From NCBI GenBank assembly GCA_032719365.1, contig CM064874.1:34582716-34646715 (forward strand): 64,000 nucleotides of DNA, read 5' to 3'. Positions 1-11,705 of the stretch are shown here, piece by piece. The notes below the pieces were generated by a model. That model was given only the letters and a program-made list of their open reading frames with translations. It had not been told where the DNA came from and made no database searches. This DNA comes from Prinsepia uniflora. Lineage: Eukaryota; Streptophyta; Magnoliopsida; Rosales; Rosaceae. The stretch's first letter is position 1. The number at the start of each line of letters is the position of its first letter. A program made the position numbers and the translations under genes.

Positions 1-1083
1 CTCGGATGCCTCCTTATTCCTCCTCAGGCAAGGTTCAACCACTCTATTTTTTCTTATATATGTTGATGATCTAATCGTGATAGGGAACAATCCAGCACTC
101 ATCTCTCAGTTCATCCACTCTCTAGCTACGCACTTCTCAGTTAAGGACCTCGGCGCCCTCCACTATTTCCTCGGCCTGGAAGTCCTTCCTATTGCCACTG
201 GCCTTTTCCTGTCACAGCATAAATATATCCATTACCTGCTCCACTTGGCACGCATGGATGGAGCTAAACCCATGGCCACCCCTCTGGTGGTTTCTCCTTC
301 GTTGCACCTGCATGATGGCTCCCCACCAGCAGATGCCACCCTGTTCCGCCGCCTTGTAGTGAGTCTGCAGTACCTCAATTTGACCAAACCTGATGTCTCA
401 TTTGCTGTCAATAAACTTTCGAAGTTTATGCATGCCCCAACCGACCTACACTGGCAGGCTCTCAAACGGGTCCTCTGATACTCGAAAAGCACTCTATTTT
501 ATGGCCTCCATCTCCATTGTAAGGCTACCTCAACACTCCATGCGGTTACTCACTCACTACATGCCTATTCGGATGCCGATTGGGCTGAGGACCAGGATGA
601 TCGCAAATCAACCACCGCCTATCTGGTCTACCTTGGCACCAACCTTATCTCCTGCATTCCCGCAAACAGCGTGCAGTCTCCAGGTCCTCCACTGAAGCCA
701 AGTACAAGGTCGTGGCATCCACCACTGCCAAACTCCTCTGGGTTCAGTCCCTGCTCCGTGAGCTTGGTCTCACCCTTTCCAGCACACCCACCATCTCATG
801 TGTCAATATTGGGACCACCTACTACTGCTCCAACCCAGTTTTCCACACCCGCATGAAGCATGTGGACATTGACTATCACTTTGTTCGTGATCATATCACC
901 TGTGGCCACCTCCAGGTGTCCCATGTCCCTACAGATGATCAGCTGGTTGACACTCTAACCAAACCCCTACCTCGCCCAAGGTTCCAACTACTCCGCTCCA
1001 AGATCGGTGTCGTTGATGGCTCCTCCGTCTTGCGGGGACGTATTGTGGATTCTCCTAAGATACAGCAGATCGTAGGAGATTGA
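1..1083 (+). pseudogene. Ty1/copia pol remnant (RT C-terminus and RNase H)
   Basis: This is the 3' part of a copia-type polyprotein and is cut by the window edge. Read from base 2, the frame gives the reverse transcriptase catalytic block IYVDDLIVIGNN, then KDLGALHYFLGLEV and PDVSFAVNKLSKFMH, all typical of the copia RT thumb. RNase H follows with YSDADWAEDQDDRKST, SRSSTEAKYK and HTRMKHVDIDYHFVRDHI. The copy is dead: a TGA stop at 476-478 sits where an Arg codon is expected (VL*YSKST), and the frame shifts near 650 before the SRSSTEA block. The last frame runs to the stop at 1081-1083, and its end overlaps the start of the 3' LTR, as is common in copia elements. It lies opposite in strand to the PPR4 exons at 1399-4213, so it is probably intronic in that gene. 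Confidence 0.9.
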
Positions 1084-1290
1084 GTATCAACCTCCCTGAT
1101 CTGCTGTGATTTGTCAACGGAATCAATACTGATTCCTTCCCTGTATAGCCAGCCAACCTATTTTGATTCTTTCCTAATCTTCCTAGTCATATATACCTAC
1201 TTAGGTCTACTAGAACTTGTATAAAAGACACTGTTGTACTTAGTTGTTAACATATTCAATATATAAAACTTTCATACCTTTTACCAACAA
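1044..1290 (+). repeat. Probable 3' LTR of the copia remnant
   Basis: A purine-rich stretch (TTGCGGGGACG) at 1030-1040 looks like the polypurine tract, and a TG at 1044 could start the LTR. The following ~230-250 bp are AT-rich, with a TATAAAAGA-like string near 1218. They end in a CA somewhere between 1274 and 1290. No partner LTR or target duplication is visible in the window, so both borders are approximate. Confidence 0.5.
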
Positions 1291-1398
1291 CTAAATAGAC
1301 AGGCCAAAATTCAATGAGCATCAATGAAATTTATCCACATTCTCTAAAGAAATGTGTCTACTGTATCAGTAAACCAAGAAATGTATTTCCTTACTTAC

Positions 1399-1539
1399 TC
1401 GGCATTTCCAACTTTCGCAAATCCCCCAACGATTATACTGTAAGTCACCAAACTCAATTCGATACTGTCTTCTTTCATTTTTCTCACACATGATAATGCT
1501 TCATCCATATCTCTGCCAACTGCGTAAGCATGAATAAGG
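1399..1539 (-). CDS. PPR4: PPR4 exon 3 (PPR repeat)
   Basis: The acceptor TGTGCAG precedes CCTTATTCATGC. Joined to exon 2 it reads SLIHAYAVGRDMDEALSCV and later LVTYSIIVGGFAKVGNAE, a clear PPR repeat with no stops. The donor is GTAAGTAAGG at 1398. I searched 1291-1398 for exon 4 and found none, so the following intron contains the copia remnant. Confidence 0.85.
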
Positions 1540-4213
1540 CTGCACATACTACAAAACTTTAATGTTGGAAATAGGAAATTCAGTACTCTAAAGTTCTTAC
1601 TTCCACAAAATTATATATTATATACATAATTGGACATATTATCACTGTAAAATAAACTAGGATAAATTTTATAGCCTGAATCTTTGACTTTTGTGGGCAA
1701 AATAACAAGGGGTGAACCCTCCCAACTCGTCCTCTTGTAGGTTGAACTTGAACCTTAATAAATTAGAGCACCCAAACTCAGTAGTGGAGACATTGATGAC
1801 ATTATACATCATAAAGGGCTTCAAATTCTCAATGTGGCACACACCCTCTAACATCTTGCGTCACTTAAATCAAACATATTGTCTTTACATGTTTAGGTCG
1901 TGTGGCCATTGGGCCATCACTTGGATTACCTGCTTTGGGATATTGCTTGACTTAAGCCAAATATGTACACGACTTAACAAAGCCTTTATTCAAAAAATGA
2001 GTGTCAATTATATGAACCCTCTTTAATATTACTTGGCCTTTATTCAAAAAAGGCATGTCAAATAGCAAGAAACATATCTGAATTAATTGTGATCAAGTGT
2101 ACTAACTAAGGGCTGGAGTACTCAAAAATGTCTTAGCCATTAAAAGAAATTATTGAGACTTGGGTGTCATGCTTTTGAATTAAGGGAGTGTATTCGAATA
2201 GGACATTTAAATATTTTTAAAGACTTTTATTAAATAAAAAATTTTAAAGAAATTTTAAAAATACTATAAACTGGTATGGACATTTGGGTATTATCCAAAT
2301 ACTTTTTATAAATCCAATTATGGGTCTCTCCTTATTTGGACAATTTTGGTGGACATATATTAACAAATTTTGGTGGACATCGTGATTTCTCCACTTTATT
2401 CTCTCTTGTTGCAATGGTTTCTTTCATGAGAACATAGTAGCTTAAACAAGTGCTTGATTGCTGAAATTCAAATGAAGACTTCCTGAAGCTTGTGTCCATA
2501 CAGGATAGAAAATGTTTTAAAAAAAAAATCAAAAGTTGGCCCCATAAAAAAGGCTTGAATTCTGAATGCTCAAGTATTACCTTGTGTACACATGAGACGT
2601 TGGCTCTATGCCTCTTGCTCGCATGCTCTCAAAAGTTTCACGAGCACGATGCATGTCCCCTCGCCTAGCATAATACTTCACCATCAGGCCATATTCTCCT
2701 CTGGAAGGCTGATATGAAGAAAAAGATAGCATAGGACCAAAGTTTTGTGTCATGCACATATTAATGTATCAAAGACAAATGTTTGCTAAATCAATACCAA
2801 ACATTCATTGGATAAGTTCACGTAATGCACAGCTGTACAAAAGTATATAATGCGTGTTTGATGGGGTGTTGTACAACTTGTACTTATTTCAAAATTGAAT
2901 ACAAGGATCCGCTTGTTTTAGGAGTTCGGATTTGGATTGGAGAATAAGACTAAGTTTGCTACAAAAACTAGAAAACACAAGATTAAATGGATTTGAAATA
3001 ACTAGATGCAGTACTAATGAAAGGGATATGAAACCATATGTCATTTGGTAAAGCGCAGGTCACCTTTTAAAGAGAATACTAGGGCAGCCTCTTACTAATA
3101 TTAACATTTGGATTCAATTCAACCTAAATTTTAGCCAAAAGGGATTTTGGAAAGGATTTATGATTGATTCCATGTTCCAAATCATTAATAGTAGGACCAA
3201 TATACTTCAAAGAACATCCCATACCTCATATTGAAACAATTCATGGATTAGGATGTTGACTATAGTGAATGTGAAAAACATATGATTTAAGGGTGTTACT
3301 GGGCTTTTACCTTCTTAATCCTTTCAAAACACTGAACAACTGCCAGCCAATTCTCGGGTTCAGTCTCCATAACCTTGCGCAATTCCTTGCGCGAGCTCTC
3401 GCGCTCTTTGTGCCACTTAGAACGATAGTCGGCGTTGTCATAGCCTTCAATCCACAGCGTCCTCTCCTCAGTTTTGTCCTTCAATCGCCTCCCATCATCC
3501 AATTTAACAGTCAGAACCCTCCCATGGAATTCCATCCCATCGAACTCCACGGCCTTCATTGCCGACTTAGTAGAGGTGGAACCCCCATATAAAACAAACC
3601 CAAAACCCGCATTTCTCTCAGTACTGTCATGACCCTTAACCAGAATCACATCTTTCATGGGCCCGAATTGCCGAAATAACTCAAAAACCTCGTTTTTCTT
3701 GACCCAGTTGGGCAAATTCCCCACAAAGATTTTACCCTCTTGCCGGAACTCATTTTTGGGCAATTCCGAGTTCTTTTGTGCCTCATTCTCCTTGATGGGC
3801 TTTTCGTTTTTCACATGAATTTTTGTTATAGGTGGTGGGGGAGGTGGAGGTGGCGGAGAGAGCTTGCTAGTGAGCCAGAGCTTGTTAGTGAGAGGGTGTA
3901 GATTGGTTTTGTCAATTGGCGGGATAGGAGAGTCAGAGGTCGGATTAACTAGGCTCCTGAAGGGGTTAGAGATCAATTTGGAGGTGGGTTTGGCGGGGGG
4001 AGTCGTTTTTAGGGTTTTGGGGCGGCGAATTTGGTTAGAAGGAGGGGAGGTGGTGGAGGGGTTTTCAGAATTAGGTGGTGGAGGAGGTGTAGGTTTAAGG
4101 GAAAAAGAGAGAGATGCTGTGGCTGCGGTAGTGGTGCATTTTTGGTTGAGGGCGACGGTGGAGACGGGAGAAGTGGTGTTGAAACAACGTGGGGTGCTGA
4201 GTGAAAACTCCAT
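1399..4213 (-). CDS. PPR4: PPR4-type RRM-pentatricopeptide protein, 5' exons (partial gene)
   Basis: Three exons are supported: exon 1 4213-3311 (903 nt, 301 codons, phase 0), exon 2 2708-2581 and exon 3 1539-1399. Intron 1 is 3310-2709 and intron 2 is 2580-1540, both GT..AG; the exon 3 donor is GTAAGT. The N-terminus (residues 1-40) is Ser/Thr-rich and reads as a chloroplast transit peptide. A linker holds a nine-proline run (residues 120-128). An RRM spans about residues 161-238, with RNP2 IFVGNL (162-167) and RNP1 NAGFGFVLY (201-209). Exons 2 and 3 give PPR repeats (GLMVKYYARRGDMHRARETF and LIHAYAVGRDMDEALSCV). RRM plus PPR in one protein is the signature of plant PPR4, which in maize is known to promote trans-splicing of chloroplast rps12 intron 1. 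Most PPR repeats and the C-terminus are missing here. Whether the gene works depends on exons beyond the left edge. Confidence 0.88.
2581..2708 (-). CDS. PPR4: PPR4 exon 2 (first PPR repeat)
   Basis: The acceptor is a T-rich tract ending TATCAG, after which translation starts at PSRGEYG. The exon runs to ...EPTSHVYT plus AG and a GTAATA donor. It is 128 nt and leaves phase 2, which exon 3 completes as AG|C (Ser). The ATG-initiated open frame here begins inside the upstream intron and is not a separate gene. Confidence 0.85.
3311..4213 (-). CDS. PPR4: PPR4 exon 1 (transit peptide, linker, RRM)
   Basis: I chose the ATG at 4213 because it opens a transit-peptide-like N-terminus and no coding signal lies upstream. 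The exon ends ...CFERIKK at 3311 with donor GTAAAAG on the minus strand. The open frame continues only five codons past that point to a stop, and the next family-conserved block (PSR-EYGLMVK) is found in phase 0 in exon 2, so this donor is well supported. Confidence 0.88.
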
Positions 4214-4814
4214 TATCCGTTCGAACTATGCACCCCCAAAGTGCGCTTTATGGACGTTAACCGTTGTGGGTGTATTCAACTTGAGTTTTCAAGGGAGTGT
4301 TTGGATAAGAAATAAAATATGGGATTATTACAAAATTAGAATTTTAAATTAGTTTATTATTCAGAATGTTTTTCGAATTAGATTTTAAGTTCCAATTTGC
4401 TCATCGAGTACAAAATTAAAATAATGTGCTACTAGAATCTCCTATTGTCAACTTCGTTCCACCAAATACTTCATACTGTTACACACCCCGTTTAGGAGAC
4501 CATGTGATAGTGATTGTGAAAAAAATAAAAATAACAAGAAGAGAAAGAAGATTATGAACGAGTGATGACCATTGCCTCGGTCGACCCAGAGACTTGCTGA
4601 CCCATGCAAAAAACAAGCACAGCCAAATGCCAAATGCGAAACGCCAAATGCTAAACGTCAATCGCCACATGCCACTAATCGGCCCAACATCCTCTTTCGA
4701 CCCACACACTCGTTGGCTAAGGTCATTACTAACCGCCATCCTCCTACAGTTGTAAAATGCGCCAATCGCCATCACTTGAACTTGGGGCTAATCACCATGG
4801 AGTCTGGTAAAAGT
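4214..4814. other. Intergenic region upstream of PPR4
   Basis: No coding potential is visible. The first ~100 bases should hold the PPR4 promoter and 5' UTR, but I see no convincing TATA box. A short degenerate tandem repeat of about 14 bp (GCCAAATGCGAAAC and variants) lies at 4621-4665. The segment TGTTACACACCCCG near 4479 resembles a gypsy LTR end, but no partner or target duplication was found. Confidence 0.5.
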
Positions 4815-6197
4815 ATGATAACCTAATTAAGTTATCTAATTTATACAAATCTTATCCTTACAAGCCTATGAATCGTAGAAGATACTATAGGGACAAGTAA
4901 TGGTCGAACTACCAGGATTGGTAAAAACTTAGTAAAACAAATGAATTGATAGAAAACTAGATAATGCACATGCAGATTTGGGGGGTTTTGTATTGGTTGT
5001 GGAAGATAGAAATCGCAACAGAAAATAAAGATAGAATTGAAAGAACTAAAAAAAGTAGTGGACAAAAGCAATAGGACTATCAATCCCCAATAAAAAAAAA
5101 AAGCAATCTTTCTCGATAAAGTCGGTTGATTGGGATAAAGTTTATGCATTAATCTATGAACTAGAATGAGTTAGGATAATTAATCCACTCTAAACAATCA
5201 TGAATCAGTGCTATGAATGTCTGACTTATCAATTTCAATGCATAACTAAGATGTTCACAGATTTAGCATAGCATATAACAGAACTATATGGTTTCTCTCT
5301 TACTTAGCATATTAGATGCATGACATATACATCAAAATTATATTTTTAAGTGCAACCTAATATGACAGCTACTCAGATTTAGTACCTAGAAACTCATTAA
5401 GAATAAGAAGAATTATGAACATCACATGAACCCTATAACATAGCATACATCCAAGATCTTCCCAAAATCAGTTTACAAAACTAAATCTTAACCTACCACA
5501 TGTTGCTAATGAATGAATACATATAAGGCAGTCATTCTAACATTCCCAACAAAAAGCAAACATAAAAGGTAGCTAAGCTATATACAAATGCTTGAAAACA
5601 ACAAGAACAAAAGACTGAGTCTAGTTGCAAAAACAAATTGAAAAACCAAATTGAATATAGCATTGATTTAATTATGTTTAGGGCTTCAAAGCAGTACTAA
5701 CTACGACAAGACTACTCTATAAAAAAATTCCAAAACTTAAAGAAATACAAATGAAGTTTTGGAAGACTAAACCAAGAAGAATGCACAAAGCCAAGGCTTT
5801 TGCTTCTCTCTCCAAGCTAGGAAGAGCTCCCACTTTGTTTGCATATGTGTTTTTACTTTCTTTTTTTTTGTGTAGCATGAGGCCTAGATTTATAGGTGTA
5901 AAAGTAAAAAAAAAAACAGCCATATTTCAAGTGGCTTAATTCCATTTACATCCATGAATTAATTCCATACTTATAGCTCATCCCATTTAGTATAGGTCTT
6001 GAAACTAAATATTGTATGTTTTAAAACTGAGCAATGCCCTTTATCACGTGATAACTCTTTGTAGAAACGTCCAAATCACAAGTTTTCAAAGCCATTTGAA
6101 ACTAGACTTCCAAGCTTTTCAACCATATATGGCCCACTTTCTAATTCTTTCTGAGCACTTTAGGGGAAGCTCACAAGTTAGGTGTTCTATAGAAAAC
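4815..6197. mobile_element. Athila-like untranslated segment, copy A, part 1
   Basis: Non-coding and AT-rich. It is collinear with 42070-43360, sharing for example the CTTATCCTTRCAAG block, the TTAGATGCATG block and the ATATATGGCCCA block. Copy A continues at 24710-25059 and 40990-42065 once the nested insertions are removed. Such sequence flanks the minus-strand Athila-type gag-pol at 45420-53094, so it is probably its 3' untranslated/LTR region. That link is inferred from position only. Confidence 0.6.
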
Positions 6198-7732
6198 TAT
6201 CAGGACCCGTCCCAATCCCCTCGGATTAACGCGGGACGTGCCTGATCCCATCTGACACGAAGTGTTAGACAAGGAAAATTCCAACTACAGTCCGCTCGGG
6301 GCTTCAGAGTATGCAAGGATCTGGAGGAGGTACGTGATGTCTCGGTCACTGCTACAGTCCGCATCCGCGATTAACCTGAAGGGCAGTCAAAACATTAAAA
6401 GCTGTGAGTGGACAAAACAATAATTTATAAAAACATTTTATCAAAGACATTTGTACCCTTCACTAAAAAGCATGCATGCATTTGAAAACCAATTTATCAA
6501 ACCAACAGGGCCTTGGCCCAAAATCGTAAATGAAATCACACATACTGTAACGACCCGAACCGAGAATAATAATATTTTAATGTAAAAAGACTATTTTACC
6601 CCTGAGGGGGGGAAACTTTGACTTTTGACCCGGGAAATAATTTGGACTTTGACCCATGACTATGACGTAGGTCAGGACGTCACGAATCCGTAGGCAGGCG
6701 GCACGCCGAAATCGGAGTTCGTATGAAGAAGTTATGGTCACGGAAGCGTTTTAGCGGAATTTACGAACCGAGAACAACGGAATTAAATATTAATTAATTA
6801 TGGGAATCCGTGCCAAGTCAGATTTGAATCAAACCAGCGGATGAATGACAAGTGTCACTCATCCAAGTCAACACTATTCCAATAAAGCAACCTTACAACT
6901 ATTTACCCATTTTATACTAATTTAATTCCCCTCAATCAACCCTAGCCCTTGGATTTCTGCTCCAAGCCATCTCAATCCTCCATTCCTTCTGCTTTTTCTT
7001 CTTCATGCACGATCATCCCTTCACACAAACACATCCATCCCCCCTAAACCGTATAACCCATTTTCCCTTCCATTTTCTCTCGACCCAAACGCACAAACCA
7101 TCAAACTTCACACCACCAGCCGACCACCCACAGCACCACCATCATGTCCTCATCACCACTGTGCACCACCAGCGACCACCGCCCTTTCCCTGCCCTGAAA
7201 AACCCGTGCAAAAATTCAGACCCAAAACACAGAGGAATCGGGTCCAAGAAGCAACAACCCACATTTTCACCACCTCGACTCAAGTGGAGCTCCAGTTAAC
7301 ACCGTGAGGACCCCAGGAGCACGACTGAACAGACGGCGAAGGCTACGGCGGCGACACGGCGGCGGTAAGGCCCAAAACCCGATAACCCCGTTTTTATTCC
7401 TTGTTTCGAACCAACCCGTTTTAATGCCTAGAAATCAATCCTTTGGTTATGGACATGCCCTAGGGTTAGAGACGAGCTGATTGGGACTGTCTTGGACAAC
7501 TGAGACGGCATGGATCGCCGGAGACGACGACCGGATTTCTGACCCTGGTGAGTTTCTTCTCATTTTCTTCCCGTTTTGAGGTTACTGAACCATAGAACAG
7601 ACCTAGACGACCCTATAGGAATGAACCCCGTCGAAAATGGTGGCCGGAAATATACGGTGGAATCGGGTCAAGCCGTGGGTCAACGGCGACCCGGTTCGAG
7701 TAAAGCGGGCTGACCCGGTACTATAGCAATAA

Positions 7733-7842
7733 TGACGTCATCATGCTGACGTCATCCTGTCAGATGTTGTCAGACCAGGGACCAATCAGAACATGCCACG
7801 TGTCACCTGACAAGTGTCAGTGATGACGTCATACTGACGTCA
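7733..7842 (+). promoter_or_regulatory. Cluster of four TGACGTCA sites and a G-box/ABRE
   Basis: Perfect TGACGTCA palindromes lie at 7733-7740, 7747-7754, 7824-7831 and 7835-7842, with CCACGTGTCA at 7796-7805. TGACGTCA is the classic bZIP (TGA/CREB-like) site and CACGTG the G-box core. They sit in the middle of the level-2 solo LTR. Confidence 0.7.
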
Positions 7843-10589
7843 GCAGTACTGTAGCAGCGTTGACCCACGCGTTGACGAGGCGCGTGGGGGCGCGTGTGAA
7901 CAGTGATTTTGTTGGGGCCGGTACCAATTTCAAGGTTTCGACGATACGGATCCAATGGAGGTGGTTTCGTGTCGATCGGAGATCGTTAGGTTAGTCAAAA
8001 TGGGGTTTGAAGCCTCGGGAATAGTGCCCGGGATGCGATTTTGAGGCGGATCTGTTCTAGGGTCTTGGTATTGATGTTATAAGGTCCTTAAGTAACTCTC
8101 AGGTATAATAATACAGGTTTTAGAGATCGTTGAGAAGCAAAGACCGAGTGTGAGTGGGCTGTTTGATTTATAAAAGGCTTGCATGCATAAACTGTTTTAC
8201 TATTTCCACTTATGATTTTGATGAGTCTTATATGAACTGTTTATATATGCTATTACAATGTTTTGGGCATGAGACCCGTATGGATTATATGTGGAATTTG
8301 TTTGCGATGTCCGGGGGGGACATAGGTTAAATTATACTGTTATTGTATTGTACTTTCCTACCTGTGTATATTGTCTCCTCTATGGAGGGTCGTTGGCCTG
8401 GGTGGACCCTGGAGTAGTCACGGGGCCCTGACTGAGTGGAGTTGCCCCCGTTGGGCTGCTTACTCTCAGGAAGGCATGTTCATATACATCGGGCAGTGAC
8501 CGGGTGTAACGACCCGTCCCGAATTCCGGGATTAGATTAGTCACTAATCTTGATTAGTGAGGTTGAACGGTGGTTAGTAGGGCGGAATCGGACAAATTGT
8601 GCAAAATGACCGTTTTGCCCCTAGTCGTGGGCAAAATGTTGACTTTTTGATCGGGTGGTCAAACGGACTTTGACCGATGACCGTGACGTAGTTCGGGACG
8701 TCACGAGTTCATAGACAGGTGGCACGTTCGATTCCGACATTCGTAGAGAAAGTTATGATGTTCGGAAGTTGAGGGGTATTTTGGTAATTTGGCATGTTAG
8801 GGGCCAAATGTTGACTTTTTGATCGGGAGGTCCGATGGGTGAGGGCCAAGGACCGTTACGTAGGTATCGTCGATACGAATCCAACGACAGGCGGCATGCC
8901 GAAATCGGAGATTCGACGACGAAGTTATGGTCACAGACGTAATCGCGATTAACCGAGACTCGGAATAAAATAATAATATTTAAATAGGTGAACAGTAACT
9001 GACGAATCTGGACCCTTGGATGTAGGCCACGTGTCACTCATCCCCACCTTCCCTAAAATCTGGATCCTTGTTGGCCATTGGATTATTTAATCCATTTTCT
9101 CCCCTTAAATCCTCACCATCCATTCAAACCTCAGATCAAATCTGGGCCCTTGATCTCATCTCTTCCTTTCCTTTATCTCTGATCACACTCATCTCTCTCT
9201 CACTCTGTTTTCTCCCACCCGAAACACATACACACACAGCCCCTTCTCTGTTTTTGAAACCGTGAGAGAACACAGGGAGACTGAGAGGAGTTGGAGTCGC
9301 ATGCGGCGGCAGGACCACCGTGGGTGGCGGTGGTGACCGAAAAACAGAACCCGTGCACACACACACCCGCACACGGTTCCCCATTTCACATCACCACCAT
9401 AACTATAACCATGAGGCTGTGCAGAGGATTGTGAGTCGACTGCTGTGAACTGGGCACGACGGGAGGCGACGGGAGACGGCGAGGTTGGCGGCGGAGAGGA
9501 AAAACAGAGAGGTCCGAAAACTCAGAAATTGGAAAATCAGTGTGGACTGGTTTTGATCGTGTTTGAGGGGTGAAAGGAGTTCCTGGAGTCGAACTGGGCA
9601 TGCTGGTGGCCGCGGCGGTAGCCACGGTGGCGAGGTAAGCCTCGAACCCGTGAGCTTGTTTTCGGGTACAAAAATGGTAGGATGGGTTTTAACGTATTAC
9701 AATCGATTTAGTGACCAGGATGATGATCTAGGGGTTGAGACGAGCCTTTGGGGATCGTTTTCGAAAGGAATGGTGGCCGGGATCGTGCAGGCACGACGGT
9801 TGCAGGTGGCCGGTCTGCACACCTCCACGAACAGGTAGTCAAACGTATTGGTTTCTCAGTTTTTAAATCATGGATCAACTGGAATTGATGAGACGATCTT
9901 GTAGGAACAAACGGAATTGAAAATGATCGAGTAATGGCTGAGAACCAGTCGGGCTGGGCCGCGGGTCACGGTGACCCGTTTATCAGACAACCGGGTCAGA
10001 ACAGTGACACTGTTCACGGCGCGTGAGTTTCACGCGCAGCCACTCACGGCGGCGCGTGGCGGCGCGTGGGCACGAATCTCGAGGTGAGGTCAACATGACT
10101 TCTGCCCTATTTAATGTAACGGACATTTTGGAATTGGTTTCGTGTCGATCGGACACCGTCTCGATATTGTTCGGGATGTCCGATGGTTTTAAATTAAGTT
10201 TAAAAATAAGTAAAAATTCGGGAAAATTACGGGACTTTGATAGGATGTTAATGATGAGGTTAGTGACCCTCTAATGTGATTTGGACAGGATTGGGAGTCC
10301 CGGTGATAGTGGTGTGGCCCGGGAGGGCCGGTGGCACGCGTATCGAGGCACACGGTTAAAACGGTCTGTGAGTGGACTTTGGTTTTATAAATTCTATGCA
10401 TGCTTAAATGTTTTATATGGATTATGGTTGTGATTGTGTGATGTTGATTTGGTTGTTGGTAAATTGTACGGTTTCACGTATTTCGAGGCGATTTACGTGC
10501 TTGCACGTAAATCGAGGTTTCCGGTTTTACATGGATTTTCCATATTTATGACTTGGATATAATGTGATGAAATGGTTTTGAAATTGGAA

Positions 10590-10990
10590 ATATAAACTCG
10601 GGCTTGAGGCCCACTTGTTTTGGAAATTTCGGACTTGGAGTCCATTTGAGAATCGGGCCGGGGGCCCAGTTGGTTAATGAAATCGGGCCAGGGGCCCGGT
10701 TGGTATGAAATCGGGCTGAGACCCATTTGAGTTATGTTCTCGGGCCAGGGGCCCAGTTGATTTGTGGATTCGGGCCGTGGGCCCAGTGGGTTTATAAAGT
10801 CGGGATGCGGGCCCAGTTGGTTTACAAATCGGGCCGTGGGCCCAGTGGTTCATAAAATCGGGCATGAGGCCCAGTTGGATAACAAATGTGATTTCGGGTC
10901 AGGGACCCTATATTTAATAATTGTGATTTTGGGTCAAGGACCCTAAATGGAATTACATGGTTTTATGGAAATTTCGGGCAGGGCCCAATG
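10590..10990 (+). repeat. GGGCCC-rich tandem array of short inverted repeats
   Basis: About a dozen imperfect units of ~30-36 bp, each centred on a small inverted repeat such as GGGCCGTGGGCCC, GGGCATGAGGCCC, GGACTTGGAGTCC or GGGTCAGGGACCC, separated by AT-rich spacers like AGTTGGTTTATAA. It lies inside the level-3 solo LTR. Confidence 0.8.
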
Positions 10991-11648
10991 GTAATGGTGT
11001 GGTAAAAGGATTTAATAAAACTGTTTTTCCATATACCATCTGGATACAAGGATATATGATGGTCTCCTCCAGATGTCTGGGACACTGGGGAAGTCACGGT
11101 GCATTGCCTGCGAGGGGTCATTATACGGAGCAGCCGGACCGTATGATGACTCAGGAGCAGGATTGCTATGATTGACGTCAGGGACGTCAGACATCAGGGA
11201 TGTCAGATATATGGACCCGGAGAGACCCCGGGCAGCACGCGTAGCTTATGAAACCGTGAGATATGACGTCAGGGACGTCTAGCGTCTGGGACGCTAAGCA
11301 TCTGGGATGCTGGTGATGGTAATGGTAAAATATGGATTAATGAATAAAATGGCTTATTGGTTGGATATGTGTTATGTGGTAAAAATGGATTATTGGTTAT
11401 GAAATGGTATGTAGGGTCGGGGACCCTAAATGGTTTCGGATTTTAAATTGATGTTCATTTATGGTCGTGGGTGGTGACCCACATGGTTTTAATATGTATG
11501 GTGGTGGTATTCCACAGTTTTGGGCTGATGTAATGACCCGTCCCGAATATCGAGATTGAATATTAATTAATCATGATTTAGAATGACTAATCGGGGATTA
11601 GTTGAGTGAAATCGGACGAAATGTGCAAAATGACCGTTTTGCCCCTAG

Positions 11649-11705
11649 CGTGGGCAAAATGTTGACTTTTAGTTTGGGCGGTCAAACGGACTTTGACCGA
11701 TGACT
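11649..11705 (+). promoter_or_regulatory. Conserved W-box cluster near the LTR start
   Basis: GTTGACTTTT, GGTCAAAC and CTTTGACCGATGAC lie within 57 bp. TTGAC(C/T) is the WRKY binding core. The same ordered block recurs about 100-200 bp from the start of nearly every LTR in the window (for example 8640-8685, 17872-17928, 36598-36645) and in reverse in the minus copies (35515-35560, 62280-62325). Confidence 0.6.

Noticed and set aside
1712..2026. 104-codon plus-strand open frame in PPR4 intron 2
   Set aside because: AT-rich intron sequence with no motif; no splice or promoter support.
2577..2759. A separate 60-codon gene on the minus strand
   Set aside because: It is PPR4 exon 2 extended into the upstream intron by a chance ATG.
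3864..4352. 162-codon plus-strand open frame over the PPR4 first exon
   Set aside because: It is the complement of the proline-rich PPR4 exon and has no protein-like features of its own.
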